A DNA stretch of 41,816 nt from Methylobacterium crusticola. GTDB taxonomy: Bacteria > Pseudomonadota > Alphaproteobacteria > Rhizobiales > Beijerinckiaceae. Below, in pieces: positions 1 to 7,365 of the stretch. A program made the translations under genes and the position numbers. The stretch spans positions 1 to 41,816 of the forward strand of contig NZ_QOWC01000059.1 of the NCBI RefSeq assembly GCF_003574465.1. The letters are read 5' to 3'. Below the pieces are notes generated by a model that had not been told where the DNA came from, searched no databases, and worked only from the letters and a program-made list of their open reading frames with translations. Position 1 is the first letter of the stretch; each line of letters begins with the position of its first letter.

Positions 1-1036
1 CCGCGGGCGCCGCCGGCACCGGGGCGGCCGGCGCGCCGCGGGCGGCCCCGCGGCCGCCGGCGAGGCGCGAGACCAGCCCCATGAGCCCGTTCGGCATGAA
101 CAGGACGACGAGCATCAGCACGACGCCGTACACGAAGCCGTGCAGCCCGAGCGCCTTGGCGCCGAGCCAGCCCCGGGCGAGCTCCGTCAGCGGCACGAGC
201 AGCACGGCGCCGAGCAGCGGGCCGAACACCGTGCCGATGCCCCCGATGAGCGCGAACATCGCGATCTGGATCGAAAGCGTCAGCGAGAACATCGCGGCCG
301 GCTCGATGAAGGTCAGGTACATCGCGTGGAAGGTGCCCACCATGGCGGTGAGCGCGCCCGACAGCGCGACGGCGACGAGGCGGACCCGCACGGTGTCGAC
401 GCCGGCGGCCTGGGCCGCGGAGGCGCGCTCGCGCGTCGCCACGAGGTAGTAGCCGAGCCGGCGCCAGCGCACCCACCAGGCGACCGCGAGCGTGACGAGG
501 AGCATGCCGAACGCGATGGCGAGGAGCGGCAGGCGCTCGCGGAACACCATCCACTCCCAGCCGAGCCTCAGCGGGATCATGAGGCCGGTCGCGCCGCCGG
601 TGATCTCGCGCAAGTGCAGCGCGAGGACGCGGAACACCTCCAGGAACGCGATGGTGGCGAGCGAGAAGAACGGGCCGCGCAGGCGGAAGCACGGGTAGCT
701 GATCGCCACCGCGACGAGCACCGCGAGGGCCGCCCCGGCGAACATCCCGAGCCAGGGGCTGATCCCCATCCCGGCCAGGATGACGCCGCAATAGGCCCCG
801 ATCCCGTAGAAGATGCCGTGGCCGAGCGAGAGCTGGCCCGTGAATCCGCCGACGATGTTCCAGGCGCTCGAGAGCGCCGCGAAGATGCAGATCGTGATGA
901 AGACGTGGTAGACGAAGGGGTTGTCGATCCCGACCGGGATCGCCACGAGCGCCGCCAGCAGCAGCGCGAGGGCGGCCGCGCCCCGCCGCGGCGGGGCGGG
1001 CGCGGCGGGGCTGTCCGCCGTCGGGAGCGCCCTCAC
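1..1036 (-). CDS. livM: Branched-chain amino acid-type ABC transporter permease LivM (3' end outside window)
   Basis: This is an inner-membrane permease of the LivM family, which with LivH forms the channel of a high-affinity importer for branched-chain amino acids or related compounds. Translating the minus strand from a GTG at 1036 gives an uninterrupted frame to the window edge, about 345 codons. It has many hydrophobic helices and family-typical stretches such as SSAWNIVGGFTGQLSLGHG and IGGIGTVFGPLLGA. The GTG overlaps the TGA of livH (GTGA), indicating translational coupling. The C-terminal end becomes Ala/Pro-rich near the edge, so little of the protein is probably missing. The ATPase genes livG and livF are expected just beyond the left edge. 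Function is clear at family level; the substrate is not. Confidence 0.9.
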   Translation of the reverse strand, partial: MRALPTADSPAAPAPPRRGAAALALLLAALVAIPVGIDNPFVYHVFITICIFAALSSAWNIVGGFTGQLSLGHGIFYGIGAYCGVILAGMGISPWLGMFAGAALAVLVAVAISYPCFRLRGPFFSLATIAFLEVFRVLALHLREITGGATGLMIPLRLGWEWMVFRERLPLLAIAFGMLLVTLAVAWWVRWRRLGYYLVATRERASAAQAAGVDTVRVRLVAVALSGALTAMVGTFHAMYLTFIEPAAMFSLTLSIQIAMFALIGGIGTVFGPLLGAVLLVPLTELARGWLGAKALGLHGFVYGVVLMLVVLFMPNGLMGLVSRLAGGRGAARGAPAAPVPAAPA

Positions 1037-1920
1037 GGCGACACGTGCGCGAGCGTGAGCCGCGCCCCGAACAGGCCCGAGGGCCTGAGGATCAGGATGA
1101 GCAGGAAGACGCCGAACACCGCGACCTCGCGCAGGTCCGAGCCGACGTAGAACCCCGCGAGGCTATCGATGAGGCCGATCAGGATCGCCCCCCCGAAGGC
1201 GCCCCCGATGGAGCCGAGGCCGCCGAGCACGACCACCACGAAGGCGGTGAGGACGAAGTACGTGCCGCTCGTCGGCGAGGTCGGGTAGAGCGGCGCGACC
1301 AGCACGGCGGCGACCCCCACGCAGGCCGCGCCGATGCCGAACGTCAGGGCGTAGATCCGCCCGACGTCGATGCCCATGAGCTCGGCCGCCGCGCGGTTCT
1401 GCGCCACCGCCCGGATCGCCCGGCCGGTCTGGGTGCGCGACAGGAAGAGCTGGAGCCCCGCCACCAGGACGGCCGCCGCCGCCAGGATGACGACCTGCCC
1501 GGCGAGCACCCGCACCGGGCCGATCACCACCGGCGCGCGCAGGCCGTGCGGGGGCGTGTTGGCGATGTCGGCCCCGAAGGCCAGGAGGGCGAGGTTGATC
1601 AGCGCCGTCGACAGCCCGACCGTCGCGAAGATCTGGATGTGGTCGTCGCCGGCCGCCATCAGGGGCTGGATCAGGAGCCGCTGGGTCAGGACGCCGAGGA
1701 CGAACAGGGCCGGCACCACCGCGATCACCGCCACGAAGGGGTGCAGGCCGAGCCCGGTCGTGACCAGGTAGGTGCCGTACATCCCGAGCATCAGGAACTC
1801 GCCGTGGGCGAAGTTCACGACCTTGACGATGCCGAAGATGAGCGTGAGCCCGACGCTCACGATGGCGAAGAGGCCGCCGAGCATCAGCCCGTTGGCGAGC
1901 ACCTGCAGGAGGATGTCCAT
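1033..1920 (-). CDS. livH: Branched-chain amino acid-type ABC transporter permease LivH
   Basis: This is the second permease of the Liv-type importer, 295 residues, typical for LivH. The N-terminus MDILLQVLANGLMLGG and the motif VVNFAHGEFLMLG are characteristic of the family, and several transmembrane helices follow. I chose the ATG at 1920 because the alignment-like LivH start lies there and GAGG stands a few bases upstream. The open frame continues upstream to 2004, but that part is Pro/Arg/Ala-rich and unlike LivH. It follows the binding-protein gene by 105 bp of GC-rich, hairpin-forming sequence, a place where binding-protein operons often attenuate expression of permease genes (known pattern; inferred here). 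Confidence 0.92.
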   Translation of the reverse strand: MDILLQVLANGLMLGGLFAIVSVGLTLIFGIVKVVNFAHGEFLMLGMYGTYLVTTGLGLHPFVAVIAVVPALFVLGVLTQRLLIQPLMAAGDDHIQIFATVGLSTALINLALLAFGADIANTPPHGLRAPVVIGPVRVLAGQVVILAAAAVLVAGLQLFLSRTQTGRAIRAVAQNRAAAELMGIDVGRIYALTFGIGAACVGVAAVLVAPLYPTSPTSGTYFVLTAFVVVVLGGLGSIGGAFGGAILIGLIDSLAGFYVGSDLREVAVFGVFLLILILRPSGLFGARLTLAHVSP

Positions 1921-2025
1921 TCGCGCCTCGCGGACACGGGTGGGGCGGGGCGGGGCCCGCGGGGCTCGGCAGGCCGGTGCCCCGGCAGGGCGGGCCCCCG
2001 GCACGGCGGGGCCCCGGCGGGGCGG

Positions 2026-3231
2026 CTACTTGCGGAACTGCATCGGCGCGACGGCCGCCTCGTCGGGGTAGACCGTGACGAGCTTCCCGTTCTGCCACTG
2101 CATGCCCATCATGGCGGCCCGCTCGTTCTGGTTGTTCGCGCCGAACTTGAAGCCGTACCCGACCGCGGTCACGCCCGGCTTGACGTCGATGCCCTTGACC
2201 GCCCTGGTGATCGTGTCCGGCGTGAAGCCCTTCACGGTGTTCAGCTCCTGCAGGATGATCTTGGCGCCGACGTAGTTGTTGAGCGAGTGCCCGGAGCGCG
2301 GGCTGCCGTTGTACTTCTTCCTGTAGGCGTCGACGAAGCCCTCGATGCCGGGCGTGTACCGGGTGTTGACGAGGAACTGGGTGAAGTCGGTGTCCAGCAC
2401 GCCCTCGATGATGCCGTGGCCGACGGCGTCGGCGGTGGGCTGCATCGAGTAGCCGCCGCCGCCGCCGATGATCGCGCCCGGCTTGAAGCCGGCCTCGTTC
2501 GCCTGCTGCAGGAACAGCACGGAATCGTTCAGGTAGGAGGTCTGGAGCACGACGTCGACGCCGCGCCGCTTGAGGTCGAGGACGAGGGAGGACATGTCGA
2601 GCGTCGCGGCCGGGTAGCCCTGCGCCGTGACGACGTTCAGCTTCGCGCCCGCGGCGAACTTCTTCTGGTGGCCGGCGACCGAGGTGCCGTAGCTCGAATC
2701 CTCGTAGATGATCCCGATCTTCAGCTCGTCCGGCTTCTTGCCGAGGCCGGCCGCGACCTTGCCGACGATCATCTCGACCGCGAGCTTGCCCATGTCCTCG
2801 GCGGTCGGGTTGGTGCGGTAGAGGAACTTGAGGCCCCGGCCCGTGACCTCGTCGGCGACGGCGCCGAGCTCGAAGTAGGGCACCCCGGACAGCTCCGCGA
2901 CCTGGCTCGCCGCGATCGAGCGCGCCGACGAGTAGGAGCCGAAGATCGCCGCCACCCGCTCGAGGGAGATCAGGCGGCGCGCCTCGCCGATGGCCTGGTT
3001 GTTGTCCACGGCGTCGCCGCGCACGAGCACGACCTTCTCGCCCTGCACGCCCCCGGCGGCGTTGATCTCGTCGACCGCGATCTCGAGGCCGCGGGCGCTC
3101 TCCTCGCCGAGCAGCGCGAGCTGGCCGCTGAAGGGGTAGAGCGCGCCGAACCGCACGTCCGCCTCGGCCGCCGTCGCGGCCAGCCCGAGCAGGACGGCCA
3201 CGGCGGTCCTCGTCACGACAGCGTGTCTCAT
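2026..3231 (-). CDS. Periplasmic substrate-binding protein of a Liv-type ABC importer
   Basis: This 401-residue periplasmic binding protein has a Sec signal peptide (hydrophobic stretch at residues 8-22, cleavage probably after AEA at about 24). The mature part opens with VRFGALYPFSGQLALLGEE, typical of LivK/AmiC-type type-1 binding folds (Peripla_BP_6). A strong ribosome site, GGGAGGA, lies just upstream of the ATG at 3231. The gene sits between a ThDP-dependent enzyme and livH, so the captured ligand is probably the substrate, or a precursor of the substrate, of the neighbouring enzymes. Many binding proteins in such catabolic clusters bind aromatic or carboxylic acids instead of leucine, so I do not assign livK. 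Confidence 0.9.
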   Translation of the reverse strand: MRHAVVTRTAVAVLLGLAATAAEADVRFGALYPFSGQLALLGEESARGLEIAVDEINAAGGVQGEKVVLVRGDAVDNNQAIGEARRLISLERVAAIFGSYSSARSIAASQVAELSGVPYFELGAVADEVTGRGLKFLYRTNPTAEDMGKLAVEMIVGKVAAGLGKKPDELKIGIIYEDSSYGTSVAGHQKKFAAGAKLNVVTAQGYPAATLDMSSLVLDLKRRGVDVVLQTSYLNDSVLFLQQANEAGFKPGAIIGGGGGYSMQPTADAVGHGIIEGVLDTDFTQFLVNTRYTPGIEGFVDAYRKKYNGSPRSGHSLNNYVGAKIILQELNTVKGFTPDTITRAVKGIDVKPGVTAVGYGFKFGANNQNERAAMMGMQWQNGKLVTVYPDEAAVAPMQFRK

Positions 3232-3297
3232 GGTTCCTCCCCGGTGGCGTTCTGGGGACCGCAGGGCCCCGTGTCTCGCGGGCCGCGGGGCCCGCCG

Positions 3298-5043
3298 TCA
3301 GTACGCGAGGGCGTCCTTGCCCTCGAAGCTGGTGATGGGCGGGTAGGCCCGCTGGTCCGTCACGACGTCGACGACCGTGACGCCGTCCGCCGCCAGGGCG
3401 TCGCGCAGGGCGCCCGCGAGGTCGTCGGGCCGCTCGATCCGGACGCCCGCGCAGCCGCAGGCCCGCGCGATGGCCGCGTGGTCGACGGCCTCGAAGTGGC
3501 AGACGTCCGTGAAGTTGCCGAAGAGCGAGAGCTCGGCGTGCTTCTGGTAGCCGAGGATCTGGTTGTTGAGGACGACGAGCACCACCGGCAGCTTCATGCG
3601 CCGCGCCGTCTCGAGCTCGGCCCAGACGTGGCCGAAGCCGCCGTCGCCGGTGACGCAGATCACGGGCGCGTCCGGGCGCGCCACCTTGGCGCCGAGGGCG
3701 AAGGGCAGGCCCCAGCCGAGGCCCGCGATGCCGCGGGGCGTGAGGAAGCGCTGCCCGGCCCGGCGGGCGGTGAGGAAGTTCGCGATCCAGATCGAGGCGT
3801 AGCTCGCGTCCGCGACGGCGATCGTCTCGGGCGTCAGCACGGCGTCGATCTCCGCCATGATCCGCTCGGGCCGGATCGGCACTGCCGCCATGTCGACGAG
3901 GGCGCCCATGTCGGCGTCGTGGCGCGCCCGCGCCTCGGCGATCCGCCCCTCCAGGGCCTCCCGGCCGTCCCGCGAGCCGGGGAGCCCGGCGGCGCCGAGC
4001 GCCGCGGTGAGCGCCGCGAGCGTCAGCCTGGCGTCGCCGGCGAGCCGCAGGGCCTCGTAGTTCCGGCCGATTTCGCCCCCGTCCACGTCGACGTGCACGT
4101 AGCGGGCGTCCCGCGGGTACAGGGACCAGCTGTCCGTCCCGTTCTGGTTCGCCCGGTTGCCCACGAGGAGCACCACGTCGGCCCCCGTGACCACCTCCCG
4201 CAGGTGGGACGCCCGCCCGCGGGGCGCCATGAAGTACCCGACGACGCCGAGGGAGAGCGGGTGGGTCTCGTCGACCGCGCCCTTGCCCATGACGGTGGTG
4301 CCGACGGGCAGCCCGAGGGCCTGGAGGGCGGCGAGCTCGGCGCTGGCGCCCGAGGAATGCACGCCGCCGCCCGCGATCACGACCGGGCGCCGGGCGCCCG
4401 CGATCAGCGCCGCCGCCTCGGCGACGCGCGCCGGGTCGGCGACCGTGCGGTCGAGCGGGTAGGTGCCGAGGCGCGCCGCCCGGCGCGGCGCCACCGCGTC
4501 GATCCCCGCCGGCTCGTCCAGGATGTCGAGGGGCACGAGGAGCACCGCGGGGCCCGGCCGGCCGGTGCCGGCCGCCGTGAAGGCCATGTCGACGTAGTCG
4601 TCGATCCGGCTCGGGTCGCCGACGCGGCGCACCCACTTCGCCACGCCGGAGAACAGGGCGAGGTGGTCGAGCTCCTGGAACGCGTTCTTGTCCGTGAAGC
4701 GCCGGCTCACGTCCTGCACGATGGCGACGACCGGGATCGAGGCCTTCAGGGCCTCGGCGAGGCCCGGGACGAGGAGCGTCGCGGCCGGACCGTTCTGCGC
4801 CGCCACCACGCCGACCCGCCCGGAGACCCGCGCGAAGGCGTCCGCCATGGCGGCGCCGGCATTCTCCGTGCGGTAGCCGATCTGCCGGATGCCGTAGCCC
4901 GGCGCGGCCAGGAAGAGGGCCGACGGGATGCTCTGGCCGAACACCTCGCGCACGCCGTGGCGCTGGAGGGCGGCCGCGAGGGCGTCGGCGCCGGTCATGT
5001 TGCCCCCGGGGGCCGGGGAGGCGGGTCTCGCGGCGAGGGTCAT
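3298..5043 (-). CDS. Thiamine diphosphate-dependent enzyme, acetolactate synthase-like
   Basis: This 581-residue protein has the three-domain layout of ThDP enzymes: N-terminal pyrimidine-binding domain, central domain and C-terminal pyrophosphate-binding domain. The activating glutamate is visible in YRTENAGAAMADAFAR near residue 60. The ThDP/Mg motif begins TGDGGFGHVW and ends about 27 residues later at LNNQ. Members cleave or ligate C-C bonds next to a carbonyl (acetolactate synthase, oxalyl-CoA decarboxylase, benzoylformate decarboxylase and others); the sequence alone does not tell me which. I keep the ATG at 5043 because AAGGA lies about 9 bases upstream; an internal ATG at 4998 starts nearer the conserved fold but has only a G-run before it. 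It is 66 bp upstream of the binding-protein gene, likely in the same transcript. Confidence 0.85.
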   Translation of the reverse strand: MTLAARPASPAPGGNMTGADALAAALQRHGVREVFGQSIPSALFLAAPGYGIRQIGYRTENAGAAMADAFARVSGRVGVVAAQNGPAATLLVPGLAEALKASIPVVAIVQDVSRRFTDKNAFQELDHLALFSGVAKWVRRVGDPSRIDDYVDMAFTAAGTGRPGPAVLLVPLDILDEPAGIDAVAPRRAARLGTYPLDRTVADPARVAEAAALIAGARRPVVIAGGGVHSSGASAELAALQALGLPVGTTVMGKGAVDETHPLSLGVVGYFMAPRGRASHLREVVTGADVVLLVGNRANQNGTDSWSLYPRDARYVHVDVDGGEIGRNYEALRLAGDARLTLAALTAALGAAGLPGSRDGREALEGRIAEARARHDADMGALVDMAAVPIRPERIMAEIDAVLTPETIAVADASYASIWIANFLTARRAGQRFLTPRGIAGLGWGLPFALGAKVARPDAPVICVTGDGGFGHVWAELETARRMKLPVVLVVLNNQILGYQKHAELSLFGNFTDVCHFEAVDHAAIARACGCAGVRIERPDDLAGALRDALAADGVTVVDVVTDQRAYPPITSFEGKDALAY

Positions 5044-5053
5044 GCTGGTGTCC

Positions 5054-6289
5054 TTATCCGGCAGGGTTCCGGCATCGCCCCCGGCCCGGGGCCGACCGGC
5101 CCGGCGCGCGCCCCGGCCTCGTTGCGCACGCGGGCCCCGGCCGCCCGGTCGGGCGGGACGACGGGGTGGGTGGGTGGGCGCGCCGTGCCGGTCGCCGGCG
5201 GCGGCACGGTCCCGGCGCGGGCGGCCGGCCGCGGCGGGGGCACGCCCCCCCCTCCGGGCCGCCCGGGACGAGCATGACCTTCACGGCCCGGCGGCTGCGG
5301 GCGAGCTCGAACGCCGCGACCCCCTCGGCGAGGGGGCGCCGGTGCGTGATGAGCCGGCCCAGCGCCTCGGCGTGGTCCGAGAGGAGCCGGATCGCCTCGT
5401 CGAGGGCCCGCGCGGTGGTGTCGTGGGCGGCGCGCAGCTGCGTCCTGCTGCGCACGAAGGCGGTGAGGTCGAGGGTGAGCGCGCCGGAATGGATGCCCGC
5501 CGCCACCAGGATGCCGCCGGGGCGCAGCAGGGCGAGGCCGTCCGTGACGGAGCGCGCCGCGCCCGTCGCCTCGATCACCCGGTCGGGCGGGCCGCCGAGG
5601 AGCCGGGACACGGCCTCCTCCAGGGTCTCGTCGCCCAGGTCGACGCAGCGGGCGATGCCGATCTGGCGCGCCTTGGCCAGCCGGACCTCGTCGTCGAGGC
5701 CGGCCAGCAGGACCGCGGCGCCGCGGTCCTGCGCCACCCAGGCGATGCCGAGGCCGATGGGGCCGGGGCCGAGCACGACGACGCGGTCGCCCGGCCGCAC
5801 CTCGGCGACGTCGACGGCGTTCACGGCGACCGCCAGGGGCTCGGCCAGGGCGGCGACGTCGAGGGGCAGGCCGTCGGGCAGCCGGCGGCAGTTGCGGGCC
5901 GGGACGACGACCGCCTCCGCGAAGGCGCCGTCCCGGTGGAGCCCCACGATGGCCCGGTCCCGGCATTCCTGGGGCCGGCCGGCGCGGCAGGCCGGGCAGG
6001 CGCCGCAGGTCACGGTGGGCCAGCACGTCACGGGGTCGCCGCGGGCGAGGTCGGTCACGCCCGCGCCGACCTCGCGCACCCGGCCGGCGAATTCGTGGCC
6101 CAGGGTCACCGGCAGGGCGCGCGCCATGAACCCGTAGCCGGGCGTCCAGGCATAGGCGTGGAGGTCGCTGCCGCAGATCCCGGCCGCCGCGACCGCGACC
6201 GTCACCTGTCCGGGGCCGGGCGCGGCCGGAGGGGCGACCTGCGCGAGGTCGAGCCCGAACGCGGCAGCCGATTTTCGCAACGCCAGCAT
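5054..6289 (-). CDS. Zinc-dependent alcohol dehydrogenase (MDR family) with an odd C-terminal extension
   Basis: This is a medium-chain NAD(P)-dependent dehydrogenase of the threonine/butanediol/sorbitol dehydrogenase type. Catalytic-zinc residues are seen as Cys39 (GICGSDLHAY) and His65-Glu66 (GHEFAGR). The structural-zinc cysteines are 95, 98, 101 and 109, and the Rossmann motif is VVLGPGPIGLG near 171-181. The family fold ends near residue 343, yet the frame continues for about 68 Arg/Pro-rich residues to a stop at 5054. That tail starts at a run of eight C (5245-5252), so it may be simple read-through in GC-rich DNA or a frameshift. A strong site, GGGAGGA, precedes the ATG at 6289. It is the first gene of the minus-strand unit and divergent from the GntR gene. 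Substrate unknown. Confidence 0.85.
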   Translation of the reverse strand: MLALRKSAAAFGLDLAQVAPPAAPGPGQVTVAVAAAGICGSDLHAYAWTPGYGFMARALPVTLGHEFAGRVREVGAGVTDLARGDPVTCWPTVTCGACPACRAGRPQECRDRAIVGLHRDGAFAEAVVVPARNCRRLPDGLPLDVAALAEPLAVAVNAVDVAEVRPGDRVVVLGPGPIGLGIAWVAQDRGAAVLLAGLDDEVRLAKARQIGIARCVDLGDETLEEAVSRLLGGPPDRVIEATGAARSVTDGLALLRPGGILVAAGIHSGALTLDLTAFVRSRTQLRAAHDTTARALDEAIRLLSDHAEALGRLITHRRPLAEGVAAFELARSRRAVKVMLVPGGPEGGACPRRGRPPAPGPCRRRRPARRAHPPTPSSRPTGRPGPACATRPGRAPGRSAPGRGRCRNPAG

Positions 6290-6324
6290 CTTCCTCCCGG
6301 GGCGCGACCGTGGTGACCTGCGCC

Positions 6325-6347
6325 GGGTGCCCTGCTATGAGGCACCC
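6325..6347. promoter_or_regulatory. Inverted repeat in the dehydrogenase/GntR divergent promoter region
   Basis: GGGTGCC and GGCACCC form a perfect 7-bp inverted repeat around a 9-nt spacer. It lies 36 bp upstream of the dehydrogenase start and 43 bp upstream of the GntR start. It may be an operator for the neighbouring regulator or a hairpin in the dehydrogenase leader; this is inference. Confidence 0.4.
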
Positions 6348-6356
6348 GCTGTAATT

Positions 6357-6366
6357 TGTTATAACA
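6357..6366. promoter_or_regulatory. Candidate GntR/FCD operator, TGTTATAACA
   Basis: TGTTATAACA is a perfect 10-bp palindrome in one of the few AT-rich patches of this region, 24 bp before the GntR start and 68 bp before the divergent dehydrogenase start. FCD-type GntR regulators usually bind short palindromes of TNGTNNNACNA or TTGTATACAA style next to their own genes (known). The site resembles these, so autoregulation plus control of the dehydrogenase/Liv unit is inferred. Confidence 0.5.
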
Positions 6367-6389
6367 CTCATCGTCCGAGACGGGACCGC

Positions 6390-7106
6390 ATGTCAAGCCG
6401 CTCCGCGCGCGAGGATCAGCCCGGATCCGAGGCGACCGACTGGGTGCGCCCCCTGGTTCGCGAGAACCTCGGCGAGCGCGCCTACGCGGAGCTGCGCGCG
6501 GCCCTCATGCGGGGGCAGCTCCGCCCGAACGAGCGCCTGCGGCTGCGGCCGATGTCCGTGCGCTTCGGCATCAGCGCGACGCCGATGCGGGAGGCGCTGC
6601 TGCGGCTGGTGTCGGAGCGGGCGCTCGCCCTCGACGCCCGCGGGACCGTCGTCGTGCCGATGCTGACCCTGGCCGAGCTCCTGGAGATCCGGGCGATCCG
6701 CATCGACCTCGAGGGCAGGGCCGCCGCGACGGCGGCCCTGATCGCGTCGGCCGACGCGATCGACGGGCTCGCGGCCATCCACGCGGCGATCTCCGACTGC
6801 CACCGGACCCGCGCCTTCGCGCGGGCGGTGGACCTGAACACGGAGTTCCACCTCGGCCTGTGCCGGCTCGGGCGCCTGCCGGTGCTCTACGAGATCGTCG
6901 AGATGCTCTGGATCCGCTGCGGGCCGATCCTGTCCCACCTCTACGACGGCGGCCTCCCGGACTGGGAGCCGCACCCGCACCGCCGCATCATCGACGCGCT
7001 GCGGGGCCGCGATCCCGGGGAGGCGCGCGAGGCGGTCCGCGAGGACATCGAGCGGGGCGGCCAGGGCCTGCTGGCCCGCGTCAAGGCCGCGGCCGCGCCC
7101 TCCTGA
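6390..7106 (+). CDS. GntR-family transcriptional regulator, FCD subfamily
   Basis: This 238-residue DNA-binding regulator has a winged helix-turn-helix at about residues 27-95 (RFGISATPMREALLRL contains the recognition helix). An all-helical FCD ligand domain follows at about 100-230 (LEIRAIRIDLEG, DLNTEFHLGL and HRRIIDAL are typical). FCD proteins usually bind carboxylate ligands through a metal and act as repressors. The frame is open upstream to 6327, but the preceding 21 residues lack resemblance to the family and cover the palindromic DNA, so I use the ATG at 6390. The gene is divergent from the dehydrogenase/ThDP/Liv unit, the usual arrangement for a local regulator of uptake and breakdown of one compound. 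Confidence 0.88.
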   Translation: MSSRSAREDQPGSEATDWVRPLVRENLGERAYAELRAALMRGQLRPNERLRLRPMSVRFGISATPMREALLRLVSERALALDARGTVVVPMLTLAELLEIRAIRIDLEGRAAATAALIASADAIDGLAAIHAAISDCHRTRAFARAVDLNTEFHLGLCRLGRLPVLYEIVEMLWIRCGPILSHLYDGGLPDWEPHPHRRIIDALRGRDPGEAREAVREDIERGGQGLLARVKAAAAPS

Positions 7107-7173
7107 CCTCGCGGGGCTGCGCCGCCGCCGACGGCCCGTCGCGCGTTCCGGTTGAAATCGCCGGGGTGCCGAG

Positions 7174-7233
7174 CCCTGGCGCGAAAGGCCCTGGCGCGAA
7201 AGGCCCTGGCGCGAAAGGCCCTGGCGCGAAGAG
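7174..7233. repeat. 15-bp tandem repeat, about four copies
   Basis: The unit CCCTGGCGCGAAAGG is repeated head to tail at 7174, 7189 and 7204 without change; a fourth copy at 7219 diverges in its last bases. It occupies the 259-bp gap between the GntR gene and the propeller-like gene. It shares the core CGCGAA(A)GGC with repeats near 29.6 kb and 34.5 kb. I see no start codon with a ribosome site that would make it coding. Confidence 0.8.
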
Positions 7234-7365
7234 CCCTTGGAAGAGCCCTTGTTTGACAGAGCCTTTGCTCGCGCCGCACTGTCGGCGGCGAACCGGTGTC
7301 CACGCCGTCGGAAAAGCGGCTCCGGGCGAGGCACGTTTGTCCCACGCCGGAGCGCGGGGTCCACC

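Noticed and set aside
1045..5277. Very long plus-strand open frame opposite the Liv/ThDP genes (and similar long frames across the window)
   Set aside because: The translation is Arg/Asp/Glu/His/Pro-rich without domain signatures, and the opposite strand carries clear genes. It results from the scarcity of stop codons in high-GC DNA.
7141..7365. Coding of the 15-bp repeat as a GAKGP-repeat peptide
   Set aside because: The frame lacks a ribosome site and overlaps the start region of the secreted protein gene; the signal peptide at 7366 argues for a non-coding leader.
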